Of a stretch of 50,473 bases of DNA, positions 26,189 through 35,094 are shown piece by piece. The DNA comes from Akkermansiaceae bacterium (GTDB lineage: Bacteria; Verrucomicrobiota; Verrucomicrobiia; Verrucomicrobiales; Akkermansiaceae): positions 1 through 50,473 of the forward strand of contig CAIVSK010000255.1 in NCBI GenBank assembly GCA_903908495.1, in the 5' to 3' direction. Numbering within the stretch: the first letter of the stretch is position 1; every line of letters begins with the position of its first letter. The notes beneath the pieces were generated by a model. The model was not told the origin of the DNA, did no database searches, and saw only the letters and a list, made by a program, of their open reading frames with translations. Position numbers and translations under genes: made by a program.

Positions 26189-27268
26189 ATGCGTCAAAAG
26201 GCAGTGTCGTTGTTGCAGGAGTTGACGGAAGCCCACTCGGTTTCCGGCCATGAGGATGAAGTGCGGGCCATCTTTGTCGATGAGCTGCAGGAATGCGGTG
26301 ATCTTTCCGCGGACCGCAACGGCTCGGTTTTTTGTGAAACCGGCAAGTCCGGCCCGCGCGTGCTGGTGGCCGGCCACATGGATGAAGTCGGCTTCATGGT
26401 GCAAAACATCAGCGCCGACGGCTTCATCCAGTTCGTCGCCATCGGCGGCTGGTGGGAGCACAACCTGCTGTCCCAACGCGTCGAAATCCTCACCCGCAGT
26501 GGCGACAAAATCCTCGGCGTCGTAGCCTCCTGCCCACCGCATTTCCTGCCCGATGCGCAGCGCCGCCAGGTCATGACCATCGATCAGATGTTCATCGACA
26601 TCGGTGCCGCCTCGGCACGCGATGTGCTCGATAACTTCGGCGTGGCGCTGGGCGACCCGATCGCCCCGGTGTCTGCCTTCACACCGCTGGCGCGCGAGGA
26701 TTGGTTCATGGCCAAGGCGTTTGACAACCGCCTCGGCATGGCCGCCACCATCCAGGCCGGCCAGATCCTGAGCCAATCGCTCCACCCTAACCGCTTGATC
26801 CTCTGCGGCACCGTGCAGGAGGAAGTCGGACTGCGCGGCGCCCGCACCGCCGCCAGCTACGCCAAGCCCGATGTGGCCATCATCCTGGAAGGCCCGCCCG
26901 CCGACGATACCCCGGGAGGCCCCCGCGGCGAGTGCCAGGGCCGCCTCGGCGGCGGCGTGCAGATCCGCTTGTTCGACCCCACCGCCATCGCCAACCCGCG
27001 GCTGGCACGCCTGGCTATCGACACCGCCCGCGAGGCGGGCATCGGCCACCAAATCACGGTGCGCCGCAGTGGCGGCACCGATGCCGGCGCGTTTCATCTG
27101 GCCAACGCCGGAATCCCCTCAATCGTGTTAGGAGTGCCGGCGCGCTACATCCATTCCCACAACGGGATCATCAACCTCGAAGACTACCTGCAGATGCTTT
27201 CACTCACCGTCGAACTGGTCCGCGCCCTCGACGCTGACACCGTCGCCGAACTCACGACCTACCTGTGA
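26189..27268 (+). CDS. M42 family metallopeptidase (dodecameric aminopeptidase type)
   Basis: 359 aa cytoplasmic aminopeptidase with two metals. Ligands and catalytic residues visible: His63 and Asp65 in AGHMDEVGFMV, the bridging Asp in MAKAFDNRLGMAA, the catalytic and metal Glu pair in GTVQEEVGLRGART, the Glu of AIILEGPPADDTP (often Asp in the family), and the late His in YIHSHNGIINL. Members form self-compartmentalising TET-type particles that trim peptides; some act as endoglucanase-like cellulases by name only. ATG 26189 gives the family N-terminus; the frame opens at 26147 without support. It converges with the DUF1501 gene with only 12 bp between stops. Confidence 0.92.
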   Translation: MRQKAVSLLQELTEAHSVSGHEDEVRAIFVDELQECGDLSADRNGSVFCETGKSGPRVLVAGHMDEVGFMVQNISADGFIQFVAIGGWWEHNLLSQRVEILTRSGDKILGVVASCPPHFLPDAQRRQVMTIDQMFIDIGAASARDVLDNFGVALGDPIAPVSAFTPLAREDWFMAKAFDNRLGMAATIQAGQILSQSLHPNRLILCGTVQEEVGLRGARTAASYAKPDVAIILEGPPADDTPGGPRGECQGRLGGGVQIRLFDPTAIANPRLARLAIDTAREAGIGHQITVRRSGGTDAGAFHLANAGIPSIVLGVPARYIHSHNGIINLEDYLQMLSLTVELVRALDADTVAELTTYL

Positions 27269-27280
27269 GTGGGCGGCGCC

Positions 27281-28720
27281 TCAGCCCAAGACCTGGGTCA
27301 TGACCTTGGCGGGTTCCACGCCGGTGAGTTTCTGATCGAGGCCGCGGTAAGGGTAGGTGAGGCGCTGGTGGTCGATGCCGAGTTGGTGCAGCAGGGTGGC
27401 ATTGAGGTCGCGGATGTGGAACGGGTCGCGGGTGATGTTCCAACAGAAATCATCGGTCTCGCCGACGGCCTGGCCACCCGCCACGCCGCCGCCTGCCATC
27501 CAGATGGAAAAACACCGGCCGTGGTGGTCGCGTCCGGCCACCGGTGAGCCGAGGGCACCTTGTGAGAAAACCGTGCGGCCGAATTCGCCGCCCCAGATGA
27601 CCAGCGTCTCATCCAACATCCCGCGCCGCTTGAGGTCGGCAATCAGCGCGGCAGACGGCTGGTCGGTGTCGCGGCATTGGTTGGGGAGTTGTTTGGTGAT
27701 GGCGATGTGTTGGTCCCAGCCGCGATGGAAAAGTTGGATGAAACGCACGCCGCGTTCGGCCAGGCGGCGGGCCAGCAGACAGTTGGCGGCATAAGTGCCG
27801 GGCTTGCGCGACTCCGGGCCGTAGAGTTCGAAGGTGGCGGCCGGCTCGTTCGACAGGTCGGTCAGGTCAGGCACCGACGTTTGCATGCGGAAGGCCAATT
27901 CATAGGCATGAATGCGCGCCAGGGTTTCGGCATCGCCGACGTCCTCGGCGAAGCGCTGGTTGAGGCGTGCGAGATCATCGAGTTGGGCCCGGCGTTGCTC
28001 GCGGCTGACGCCGCTGGGATTGTCCAGATAGAGCACCGGGTCGGCCCCGGCGCGGAGGATGACGCCCTGGTGTTGGGAGGGCAGGAAGCCGCTGCCCCAT
28101 AGCCGCGAGAAAATCGGCTGGTCCGGATTCTTGCCGGTGCCCTGGGAAATGAGCACCATGTAGGCGGGCAGATTGGCATTTTCGGTGCCGAGCCCGTAGC
28201 TGACCCAGGCACCCGCGGAGGCGTGTCCGAGTTGCATCGAACCGGTGTTGATGAGGGTGATGGCGGGGTCGTGGTTGATCGCCTCGGTGTGCATCGAGCG
28301 GATCACGCAAATGTCCCCGGCCATGTTCTGGGTGTGCGGCAGCAAATCGGAAATCCACGCGCCGGCCGGACCGCAGCGGCGGCCCGCGGCGATCGGCTGC
28401 ACCACCGGAAACGACGCTTGGCCGGAGGTCATGCCGGTGACCCGTTGGTCGCCGCGCACCGAATCCGGCAGGTTGGTGCCGTGCAATTTTGCCAGGCTCG
28501 GCTTGCCATCGAACAGATCGACGTGGGACGGCCCGCCCGATTGAAACAGATAGATCACCCGCTTGGCGCGCGGTGCGATGCTGCGGAAGGTCGCCATGTT
28601 AGACTCATCGGGCTGCCCGCCGTTCGCCAGTTTGGCCAGCAACGATGCCAGCGCGACGTGGCCGAGGCCGTTGGCGGCTTTTCCGAGGAAGGCGCGGCGG
28701 GAAAATATCAGTGGATTCAT
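27281..28720 (-). CDS. DUF1501 family protein, Tat-exported
   Basis: 479 aa. The Tat signal SRRAFLGKAANGLGHVALAS has its arginines at 8-9. DUF1501 proteins are sulfatase/alkaline-phosphatase-fold relatives common in Planctomycetes and Verrucomicrobia. Signature segments are IYLFQSGGPSHVDLFDGKP, WISDLLPHTQNMAGDICVIR with SMHTEAINHDPA, FIQLFHRGWDQH and LVIWGGEFGR, then GRDHHGRCFSIWMAGGGVAG. These carry the Asp and His residues expected for a metal site. It follows the PSD1 gene by 28 bp on the same strand, the usual pairing for these two families. The biochemical activity is not established. It is likely involved in processing extracellular material in the periplasm. Confidence 0.92.
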   Translation of the reverse strand: MNPLIFSRRAFLGKAANGLGHVALASLLAKLANGGQPDESNMATFRSIAPRAKRVIYLFQSGGPSHVDLFDGKPSLAKLHGTNLPDSVRGDQRVTGMTSGQASFPVVQPIAAGRRCGPAGAWISDLLPHTQNMAGDICVIRSMHTEAINHDPAITLINTGSMQLGHASAGAWVSYGLGTENANLPAYMVLISQGTGKNPDQPIFSRLWGSGFLPSQHQGVILRAGADPVLYLDNPSGVSREQRRAQLDDLARLNQRFAEDVGDAETLARIHAYELAFRMQTSVPDLTDLSNEPAATFELYGPESRKPGTYAANCLLARRLAERGVRFIQLFHRGWDQHIAITKQLPNQCRDTDQPSAALIADLKRRGMLDETLVIWGGEFGRTVFSQGALGSPVAGRDHHGRCFSIWMAGGGVAGGQAVGETDDFCWNITRDPFHIRDLNATLLHQLGIDHQRLTYPYRGLDQKLTGVEPAKVMTQVLG

Positions 28721-28748
28721 GTCGTTGATTGTGAAAATCCCGCAGCAT

Positions 28749-31700
28749 CTACCTGCGCGTGATAACTTCGGATAGATTCAGCAGGGTGGCGGCAAGCTGG
28801 GTCCAGGCGGCTTGTTCGGCCAGCGGAAAGGCGGTGGATTGGGCCATCTCGCCGATGGCGAGCAGGTCGCGGGCGGCGCCCGGCTGCGCCTGATAGGCCA
28901 GGCGCTCGCGCGCCAGCTGGGCGACGAGAGTGGCGAGTTCCGCAGCCACGGGCAGGCGCGCGGTGACCCGTTCGAATCCGGCGCTGATGCGCTCGCGGTC
29001 GCCGCCACAGGCGCTCTGCAGCAAGCCGAGGCCCAGCGCGCGGGCGGCTTCGACAAACTGCGGATCATTCAAGGTGACGAGGGCTTGCAGCGGCGTGTTG
29101 GTGGGGAGGCGGCCGATCGAGCAGATCTCACGGTTAGGCGCATCGAAGACCGACAAGCCGGGCGGCGGCAGGGTGCGCTTCCAATAGGTGTAGAGCGAGC
29201 GGCGGTAGAGTTTTTCGCCGTGGTCCTGCACGAACGTCTGGGAGGTCGCCGGGCTCGAGCCATAGTGGGACACCTGCCGCCAGAGGTCGCCGGGCTGATA
29301 GGGGCGCACACTCGGCCCGCCCAGGCGCTCGGCCAGCAACCCGGAGACGGCGAGCGCCTGATCGCGGATTTGTTCGGCCGTGAGGCGGAAGCGCGGGCCG
29401 CGGGCCAGCCATTCGTTGTGGGGATCGCGGGCCAGCAGTTCGGCGCGGGTGTCCGACGTCTGGCGATACGTCCGCGAAGTGACGATGAGGCGCATCAAGC
29501 GCTTGCGGTCCCAGCCGGACTCGCGGAAATCCACCGCGAGCCAGTCGAGCAATTCGGGATGCGACGGCCACTGCCCCTGCGACCCCAGATCGGCTGAGGA
29601 GGCGGCCAGTCCGCGCCCGAAGAAATGTTCCCACAGCCGGTTGACGGCGACGCGCGAAGTGAGCGGATGGTCCGGGCGGGTCAGCCAGCGGGCAAGGTCG
29701 AGGCGGTTGGCAGGCCGCTCGCGGAAGCTGCCGGTGGCCGGGTCGAAGGCGGGGTCATTGGATAGCGGCGGCAGCACGCCGGGAGTGCCGGGCGCAACGG
29801 CCTCAAGCGGCGAGGAATACAAGCCGCGATTGAGGATATGGGTCACCCGCGGGCTGGCTGCGGTATTCATCACCAGCACCGGATGTTTTTGGGTGAGCAT
29901 CGCGAGCCGTTCCTCCAGATTGGCGATCTGACTGCGCAGCCAGGCTTTTTCCGCCGCCACCTGATGGAAGTAAGCGCGCAGACCAACAGCCTGTTCGGCG
30001 CTGCGGCTGGCGGGGTCCGCGGTCAGCATCTCGGTCACCGCGGCGGGGTGCGGCGAGCCGTCGTCGCAGCCGGAGAACGCGAAAATCCGGAAGCTCGCGG
30101 GTGAGGTGTTCTGGCCGTAGTTGAACAGCAGCTCGACCGTTAGATAGGGGCTGGCGCCCGCCTGCAGCGGCGCTGCGAACGTGGCGGTTAGATGCTGGGG
30201 GGTGGTGCTGCCGGTGGGCGGGGCCCAGCCGACGAGCGGATCGGTGTTGAGCACATTGCGCGCGTCAAAGCCCGCTTGCGTGCCGCTGGCACTGAGGCGC
30301 ACGATCGGCAGGATGGCATTGAGGTCGACGTTGCCAGCGGGATAGGACGACACCGAGGCAGTGAGTGAGCCGAGGTGGAAATTGCCCTTGAGCTCGGCGG
30401 CACCGCCATAGCCGAGCATGCCGTTGGCCTGCGGCGTGGGCGAAAACACGATGCGGATGCCGCGGATCGGTGCTCCCGCGGCCGGCAGGCGCGTCAGCAC
30501 GTTGTAAGCAGCAAAGTCGCCGCCGCCAATGGTTACCGAGTGGTCGGGCAGCACCTTGATGCGCTCGGGATCGCCGTTCGGGCAGGTGGCGGTGATGACC
30601 TCCAGCGGGGTCAGCACCAGTTCGCGGCCGCGCTGGGCGAGGTCGGCGCGTTGGGCACTTTCCCATTTTGCCTGGGCATCCGGGATGGGCGCGGCGAGTG
30701 CCTCGCGCAGGGATTCGAGTTCGTGGCGGACGCTGGCCGCCTCGGCGGGAGTGGCCAGGCAGGAACCGGCTTGGATCGAGGGCACGGCATTGACGCCGCC
30801 ATCGCCACCGTGGCCGGCGTCGCCGAGGGTGTTGAAAAACGCGAAGAAGCGGTAATAATCGCGTTGGGTGAACGGATCGTACTTGTGATCGTGGCACTGG
30901 GCGCAGGCGAGGGTGAGGCCGAGAAACGTCTCGGAGGTGGTCTTGACGCGGTCGTCGACGTAGTTGACGAGATTTTCCTCGGCGAGGGTGCCGCCTTCGT
31001 GGGTGATGGCGTGGTTGCGGCCGAACCCGGTGGCGACGAGCTGTTGCTCGCTGGCGTTGGGGAGCAGATCACCGGCCAGTTGTTCGGTTAGAAACTGGTC
31101 GTAGGGCTGGTTGTCGTTGAACGACTTGATCACCCAATCTCGCCACAGCCACTGCTGGCGCCCGCCGTCAATCGAGTAGCCGTTGGTATCGGCATAGCGC
31201 GCGGCATCCAACCAGGACGAGGCAAAGTGCTCGCCGAGCCGGGGTGAGGCGAGCAGTCGGTCCACCAGCGTTTCGTAGGCCTGCGGCGAGCGGTCTTCGA
31301 GGTAAGCGTGGATTTCTTCGGGCGAGGGCGGCAAGCCGGTCAGGTCGAGGCTCAAGCGGCGGATCAAGGTCCGGCCATCGGCCTCAGGTGCGAAATCGAG
31401 GCGGGCGGTCTTGAGCCGGGCCGCGATGAACGGGTCGATCGGGTTGGCAGTGGCGGCAGTGCCAGCCGGCAGCGCGGCTTTGACCGGGGCCTGAAACGCC
31501 CAGTGGCCCTCATAGCTGGCCCCCTCCTTGATCCACTGGGTCAGCGTGGCGGCCTCCTCCGCAGTGAAATTGAGGTGCGCGGCCGGCGGCGGCATTACTT
31601 GCTCAGGATCCTTGCTGGTGAGGTGCCGGACCACCTCCGAGGCCGCCGGATCGCCGGGGACGATGGCGGGCCTGCCGGACACTCCACCCTTGAGGGCCCG

Positions 31701-31871
31701 CTCGCGCAGGTCGAGGCGCAATTCGGCTTTCACCGCCGCGGCATCCGGCCCGTGGCAGGTGAAGCAGGTCTTCGACAGGACCGGCCGGATATCGCGATTG
31801 AACGCCAACGGCTCGGCGGCTCCTGCGGGCAGGGCCAATAGTACCCACATAACTGGCAAACGATTTTTCAT
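28749..31871 (-). CDS. PSD1/DUF1549/DUF1553 planctomycete-type cytochrome protein
   Basis: 1040 aa, exported by a signal peptide (NRLPVMWVLLALPAGAAEP). The first domain is a planctomycete cytochrome c domain with the haem site CFTCHG (Cys36, Cys39, His40) and an axial Met candidate in QVMPPPAAH. Then come DUF1549 at about 140-350, with a second CxxCH in LACAQCHDHKYDP, a beta-rich middle part, and DUF1553 in the last 300 residues (SRVAVNRLWEHFFGRGL, SRTYRQTSD). The frame stays open upstream to 32723, but that extension would run through the oppositely oriented hydrolase gene, so the start is ATG at 31871. It pairs with the DUF1501 gene. Functions of these families are unknown; a haem-linked oxidation of polysaccharide-derived compounds is often suggested. 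Confidence 0.92.
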   Translation of the reverse strand: MKNRLPVMWVLLALPAGAAEPLAFNRDIRPVLSKTCFTCHGPDAAAVKAELRLDLRERALKGGVSGRPAIVPGDPAASEVVRHLTSKDPEQVMPPPAAHLNFTAEEAATLTQWIKEGASYEGHWAFQAPVKAALPAGTAATANPIDPFIAARLKTARLDFAPEADGRTLIRRLSLDLTGLPPSPEEIHAYLEDRSPQAYETLVDRLLASPRLGEHFASSWLDAARYADTNGYSIDGGRQQWLWRDWVIKSFNDNQPYDQFLTEQLAGDLLPNASEQQLVATGFGRNHAITHEGGTLAEENLVNYVDDRVKTTSETFLGLTLACAQCHDHKYDPFTQRDYYRFFAFFNTLGDAGHGGDGGVNAVPSIQAGSCLATPAEAASVRHELESLREALAAPIPDAQAKWESAQRADLAQRGRELVLTPLEVITATCPNGDPERIKVLPDHSVTIGGGDFAAYNVLTRLPAAGAPIRGIRIVFSPTPQANGMLGYGGAAELKGNFHLGSLTASVSSYPAGNVDLNAILPIVRLSASGTQAGFDARNVLNTDPLVGWAPPTGSTTPQHLTATFAAPLQAGASPYLTVELLFNYGQNTSPASFRIFAFSGCDDGSPHPAAVTEMLTADPASRSAEQAVGLRAYFHQVAAEKAWLRSQIANLEERLAMLTQKHPVLVMNTAASPRVTHILNRGLYSSPLEAVAPGTPGVLPPLSNDPAFDPATGSFRERPANRLDLARWLTRPDHPLTSRVAVNRLWEHFFGRGLAASSADLGSQGQWPSHPELLDWLAVDFRESGWDRKRLMRLIVTSRTYRQTSDTRAELLARDPHNEWLARGPRFRLTAEQIRDQALAVSGLLAERLGGPSVRPYQPGDLWRQVSHYGSSPATSQTFVQDHGEKLYRRSLYTYWKRTLPPPGLSVFDAPNREICSIGRLPTNTPLQALVTLNDPQFVEAARALGLGLLQSACGGDRERISAGFERVTARLPVAAELATLVAQLARERLAYQAQPGAARDLLAIGEMAQSTAFPLAEQAAWTQLAATLLNLSEVITRR

Positions 31872-32039
31872 GGCATGAAGCGACCCGTTACGGGGATTGA
31901 CCCAACACTGTGTCGCACGCCAGAGAATTGGCCAATAAAATCTCCGCCTGGAAATTTCCACCGCGGGGGAAACTCCGCCAACCCCGCGCGCCGCCACCGC
32001 CGGGGTTGCTTTTCGACTGGAAGCACGCGATCGTGCGGC

Positions 32040-33056
32040 GTGCTTCCAACGATCCCATGGTGTTTCCGCCGATTTGCCGCCCGCGTTGGCGGCGGGGCCG
32101 TGTGCGCACTGGTGCTGGCAGCAGGCGGCTGCGGCCCGCAATTCACCCCGGTGAGCCGCATCAACTCGCCCGGCCCAATGGCGGCGGGCGACATGAGCGA
32201 GACCTTTGGCTACCGCCGCTGGATTTCCAAGACCGTCGAACCGGACGTGATCATCATCGGGATCCATGGCTTCTGCGGCGCCTCGATCGATTACGCCAAC
32301 CTCGGCAATCACCTGCTGCTCCACCAACCGCGCAGCGGCTTGTACGCCTACGAGGTGCGCGGCCAAGGCAGCGATCCGATCCTCCAACGGCGCGGTGATA
32401 TCGGCGACCCCAAGGACTGGTACCGCGACCTGTTTGCCTTCACCCAATTGGTCCGCGAGCGCCATCCGCACGCCAAAATCGTCTGGTACGGCGAGAGCAT
32501 GGGCGGACTCATCGCCGCTCACGCCTTGCGGGAGTCGCCCGCGACCGACTTGCCCTGCGATGCGCTGGTGCTGTCGTCGCCGGTGGTGCGCTTCCGGGAC
32601 GATATCCCGGCGTGGAAAATCGAGTTGCTGCATGTGGCCGCCGATACCTTCCCGTTGGCCCGCATCTCGTTCGAAACCTTGGCCGGCGGCCAGGACGTGC
32701 AGATGACCCGGGAATCCAAGCATTCCAGTCAGGCGGAGAAAAATTCATACAATATCAAGCTCTACACCCTGCGCCTGCTGGCCACCTTGGGCCGCGACAT
32801 TGAGAGCATGAACGCTTGCGCGGCAGCCTTGCGGGTCCCCGTACTGGTGCTCCACGGGGACAAGGACTACTTCAATACCGACTCCGACGTGCGCGGGTTT
32901 GTGGCGCATGTGGCCCCCGGTGTCGCCAAAACCTATCGGAATTACCCGGACGCCTACCACCTCCTGATGTACGACGCCCAGAGGGACAAGATTTTCCGCG
33001 ACGTCGAGGGCTGGCTCGATCGCCTCCGCCACCACCGGCTGGGAAAAACTTTTTAG
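32040..33056 (+). CDS. lipoprotein alpha/beta hydrolase (monoacylglycerol lipase-like)
   Basis: About 338 aa from GTG 32040. The signal VLPTIPWCFRRFAARVGG is followed by a hydrophobic stretch ending in AAGGC, a lipobox-like site with Cys31, so it is probably anchored in a membrane. The hydrolase fold shows the oxyanion segment GIHGFCGASIDYANLG, the nucleophile Ser153 in YGESMGGLIAA, the Asp in LVLHGDKDYFNTDS, and the His in YPDAYHLLMYDA. The order matches serine hydrolases such as lysophospholipases. The frame is open back to ATG 31875, but there is no signal-like start there and it would sit four bases from the divergent PSD1 start. The GTG start is therefore an inference. Confidence 0.8.
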   Translation: MLPTIPWCFRRFAARVGGGAVCALVLAAGGCGPQFTPVSRINSPGPMAAGDMSETFGYRRWISKTVEPDVIIIGIHGFCGASIDYANLGNHLLLHQPRSGLYAYEVRGQGSDPILQRRGDIGDPKDWYRDLFAFTQLVRERHPHAKIVWYGESMGGLIAAHALRESPATDLPCDALVLSSPVVRFRDDIPAWKIELLHVAADTFPLARISFETLAGGQDVQMTRESKHSSQAEKNSYNIKLYTLRLLATLGRDIESMNACAAALRVPVLVLHGDKDYFNTDSDVRGFVAHVAPGVAKTYRNYPDAYHLLMYDAQRDKIFRDVEGWLDRLRHHRLGKTF

Positions 33057-33077
33057 CGGAAAATTGCCGGATTTTGC

Positions 33078-33105
33078 TTGACGGCGCCGCTGGTGCAGGC
33101 ATTCT
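33078..33105 (+). promoter_or_regulatory. possible rpmB promoter
   Basis: TTGACG (33078-33083) with CATTCT 16 bases further (33100-33105) could be a sigma-70 type promoter giving a leader of about 30 nt for L28. The -10 match is only partial. Confidence 0.3.
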
Positions 33106-33140
33106 TCGCGCCCCGCAACCCCCGAACCTTTCCCGAAATT

Positions 33141-33404
33141 ATGGCACGTATTTGTAGCATCAGAGGCACCCGCGTCCGCTCCGGCGGCAGAATTCACCGG
33201 TCTGGTTTGGCCAAGAAAAAGGGGGGCATCGGCCGTCACGTCACCAAAGTGGTGAAGCGCACGGTTTCCCCCAATCTTCAGGTCAAACGCATCTGGGTCC
33301 CCGAACTTGACAAGTTCGTGCGCATCAAGCTGAGCTGCCGCGCCCTCAAAACCGTCAATAAGAACGGCGCCTACGTCACGCTCAAGAAGGCTGGCATCAT
33401 CTGA
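33141..33404 (+). CDS. rpmB: 50S ribosomal protein L28
   Basis: 87 aa, the usual length for L28. MARICSIRGTRVRSGGRIHR, the segment SGLAKKKGGIGRHV, and the end VNKNGAYVTLKKAGII are characteristic. It is a large-subunit protein that binds 23S rRNA near the E site. The zinc-ribbon cysteines found in some L28 are absent: only Cys5 and one central Cys remain. ATG 33141 matches family N-termini; the TTG at 33078 in frame is part of the promoter area. It stands alone here rather than beside rpmG, and is followed by two hairpins that should stop transcription. Confidence 0.97.
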   Translation: MARICSIRGTRVRSGGRIHRSGLAKKKGGIGRHVTKVVKRTVSPNLQVKRIWVPELDKFVRIKLSCRALKTVNKNGAYVTLKKAGII

Positions 33405-33411
33405 CGCTGGC

Positions 33412-33443
33412 AACCGGGGGCATCGTCTGCCCGGTTATTTTTC
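33412..33443 (+). terminator. first hairpin after rpmB
   Basis: AACCGGG (33412-33418) and CCCGGTT (33430-33436) form a 7-bp stem with an 11-nt loop, followed by ATTTTTC. This is a modest Rho-independent terminator. Confidence 0.55.
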
Positions 33444-33450
33444 ATGACCC

Positions 33451-33485
33451 GCGGTTCGGTGGAAACACCGAACCGCTTTTCCTTT
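33451..33485 (+). terminator. strong Rho-independent terminator after rpmB
   Basis: GCGGTTCGGTG (33451-33461), a GAAA tetraloop, CACCGAACCGC (33466-33476), then TTTTCCTTT. The 11-bp perfect stem with a stable GNRA loop is the best terminator in the window. It also separates L28 from the convergent gene at 33559. Confidence 0.9.
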
Positions 33486-33558
33486 GGCATCCGGGACGGT
33501 GATTCAGGACAGGGCCAAAGAAGCCACGGACCCATGGCCGTTTCCGGCGGGCGATCCG

Positions 33559-34839
33559 CTAGCCGATCACGCAGGGCACCAGAATTCCGTCGCGCATGCC
33601 GTGGATTTTCTTCTTGTCCATCGGCACGATGGTTGCCAGACATCCGCCAAAGCGGGTTATTCCGGCTGTATCCGTGAAGAAATACGGACACAGGCGGACC
33701 CGCCCCTGCATCATCTCCACCGACCCGTCGTCGCGAAACACCGGATGTTCGATGGCGCGCCCCTCATGGAATTGCTGGACCATCCACGGCTGCGTGTGGG
33801 CTTGCTGGAGCGCCTTGAGCAATCGCTCGGACCACTCGGCGGCCGACAGGTCGTGCCCGATGAACACGCCCCGCGAGCCCCATGCGGTCTCGTGGAAACC
33901 GCTGATTTTGAGGACCAATTGGCGGTCCTTTTGGCTGAAGCCGGCCACCTCCTCCCACGCATGGGCATCCAAGCGCGGCAGTGCGGCGTGGGGCGGCAGC
34001 GGACTGGCGTCCAACACCCAGCCGAATGGCACCAACTCGCGCAAGCGCTGCAAGTGGCTGCCCCGCAGCACTTGCGCCCACTCGCGTTTGAGCGATGGCG
34101 ACCACAGCAGCGCCAGCCAGAGTTTATCCTCCAAGTGCGGCTTGAACGGCGGGGTGACGCTCACCGTGCCAGCCGCCGCCGCCGCCGCGATCCGCTCAGC
34201 CGCAGGCACGGATTTCCAGTCAAACAACTCAAAAAAGCGGTACAGGTCGCGACCGTCCGGTTCGTAGGTCTCGGCAGACGCCACCTCCCATGACGGCCCC
34301 AACTGGCGGGTGATCCAGTCCATTTCCGGGCGGTAATCGGCCGCCTCCTTGGATACGAGCACCGCCCCGCCGGCGGGCAGCAGCGAGCGAAACCCGTCGA
34401 GCATTCCCTCCGGCCCGCCCAGCACGTCAAATCCAGCCTCGGCGTACACCCGCGACAACCAAGCGGTCATGCCGATCCCGCCTGGCACGCTGTCCAACTC
34501 GGTCATCGCAAGACCCTGTTCGGTCCAGATCAGGTCCGGTCGAATCACCCGCGGAAATTGGCCTGCGCTTGCCGGCCCCCGCTGCAGGCAACGCATCCAC
34601 TCCGGTTTGCCGGCGTCGAGCAAGTCCGCCAGCCAGCCCGGCAATTTGCCAGCGGCGCTGCGGCGGTAAAGCGTGTCACAGGCTTGTTGAAACTTGGCCA
34701 GTGGATGCCCCAGCGTCATCAGGTGCCGGGCTTCGGCACGACTCAGCCGCAGCGGTTGCGGCGAGTAGCGCCAGCCACCACCCCCAAACAGCCCGCCTTC
34801 CGGCAGCGCGCTCCGTAACTTGGAAAGACTCAGTTCCAT
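33559..34839 (-). CDS. hypothetical protein, possible ATP-grasp-like enzyme
   Basis: 426 aa, no signal peptide. I do not recognise the family with certainty. A stretch reading VIRPDLIWTEQGLAMTELDS then VPGGIGMTAWLS recalls the substrate- and ATP-binding layout of circularly permuted ATP-grasp proteins. Further on, QLVLKISGFHETAWGSRGVF has the Lys and Gly pattern of a nucleotide clamp, and QPWMVQQFHEGRAIEHPVF followed by VRLCPYFF resembles the metal/ATP segment of that fold. It shares a divergent intergenic region with the RRM gene. It could ligate amino acids or make a peptide-like product, but that is an inference from fold likeness only. Confidence 0.75.
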   Translation of the reverse strand: MELSLSKLRSALPEGGLFGGGGWRYSPQPLRLSRAEARHLMTLGHPLAKFQQACDTLYRRSAAGKLPGWLADLLDAGKPEWMRCLQRGPASAGQFPRVIRPDLIWTEQGLAMTELDSVPGGIGMTAWLSRVYAEAGFDVLGGPEGMLDGFRSLLPAGGAVLVSKEAADYRPEMDWITRQLGPSWEVASAETYEPDGRDLYRFFELFDWKSVPAAERIAAAAAAGTVSVTPPFKPHLEDKLWLALLWSPSLKREWAQVLRGSHLQRLRELVPFGWVLDASPLPPHAALPRLDAHAWEEVAGFSQKDRQLVLKISGFHETAWGSRGVFIGHDLSAAEWSERLLKALQQAHTQPWMVQQFHEGRAIEHPVFRDDGSVEMMQGRVRLCPYFFTDTAGITRFGGCLATIVPMDKKKIHGMRDGILVPCVIG

Positions 34840-34961
34840 CGCCCCCCAACCTCAACGCCCAAGCCCCCGCTGCCAAGCCCGGATTTCCCGGATTTTCGTC
34901 AACAACCGAATGACAGTAAAAATATACTTGGCTGCCGAAAAACAATTGAGAAAATCAATGC

Positions 34962-34990
34962 TTGCCAAGTCGCGCGATTGTCCGTAACTT
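34962..34990 (+). promoter_or_regulatory. promoter candidate for the RRM gene
   Basis: TTGCCA (34962-34967), 17-base spacer, TAACTT (34985-34990). The -35 matches five of six consensus bases; the -10 keeps the T, A and final T. Initiation near 34997 would give a leader of about 98 nt. Confidence 0.4.
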
Positions 34991-34994
34991 CGCC

Positions 34995-35025
34995 GCGTTC
35001 TTTTCGCAACCACGCGTGGGAACGC
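34995..35025 (+). promoter_or_regulatory. leader hairpin with internal palindrome before the RRM gene
   Basis: GCGTTC (34995-35000) pairs with GAACGC (35020-35025) around the palindrome CCACGCGTGG (35010-35019). If the promoter above is right, this lies at the very 5' end of the mRNA. It could affect mRNA stability or autoregulation by the RNA-binding product. Confidence 0.35.
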
Positions 35026-35094
35026 GCTTCGTCTGGTCTTTGCGCCATGGTCTCAGGAAGTGTTGATTGAAATGGCGTGCCAATATTGAAGCAA

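Noticed and set aside
25903..26253. 116-codon frame overlapping the small protein candidate
   Set aside because: Composition unlike a real gene and it runs into the M42 coding sequence.
25949..27097. 382-codon antisense frame opposite the M42 peptidase
   Set aside because: The metal-binding motifs of M42 are on the plus strand; the minus frame has no family features.
31872..32723. N-terminal extension of the PSD1 frame
   Set aside because: It would overlap the oppositely oriented hydrolase; a signal peptide begins exactly at 31871.
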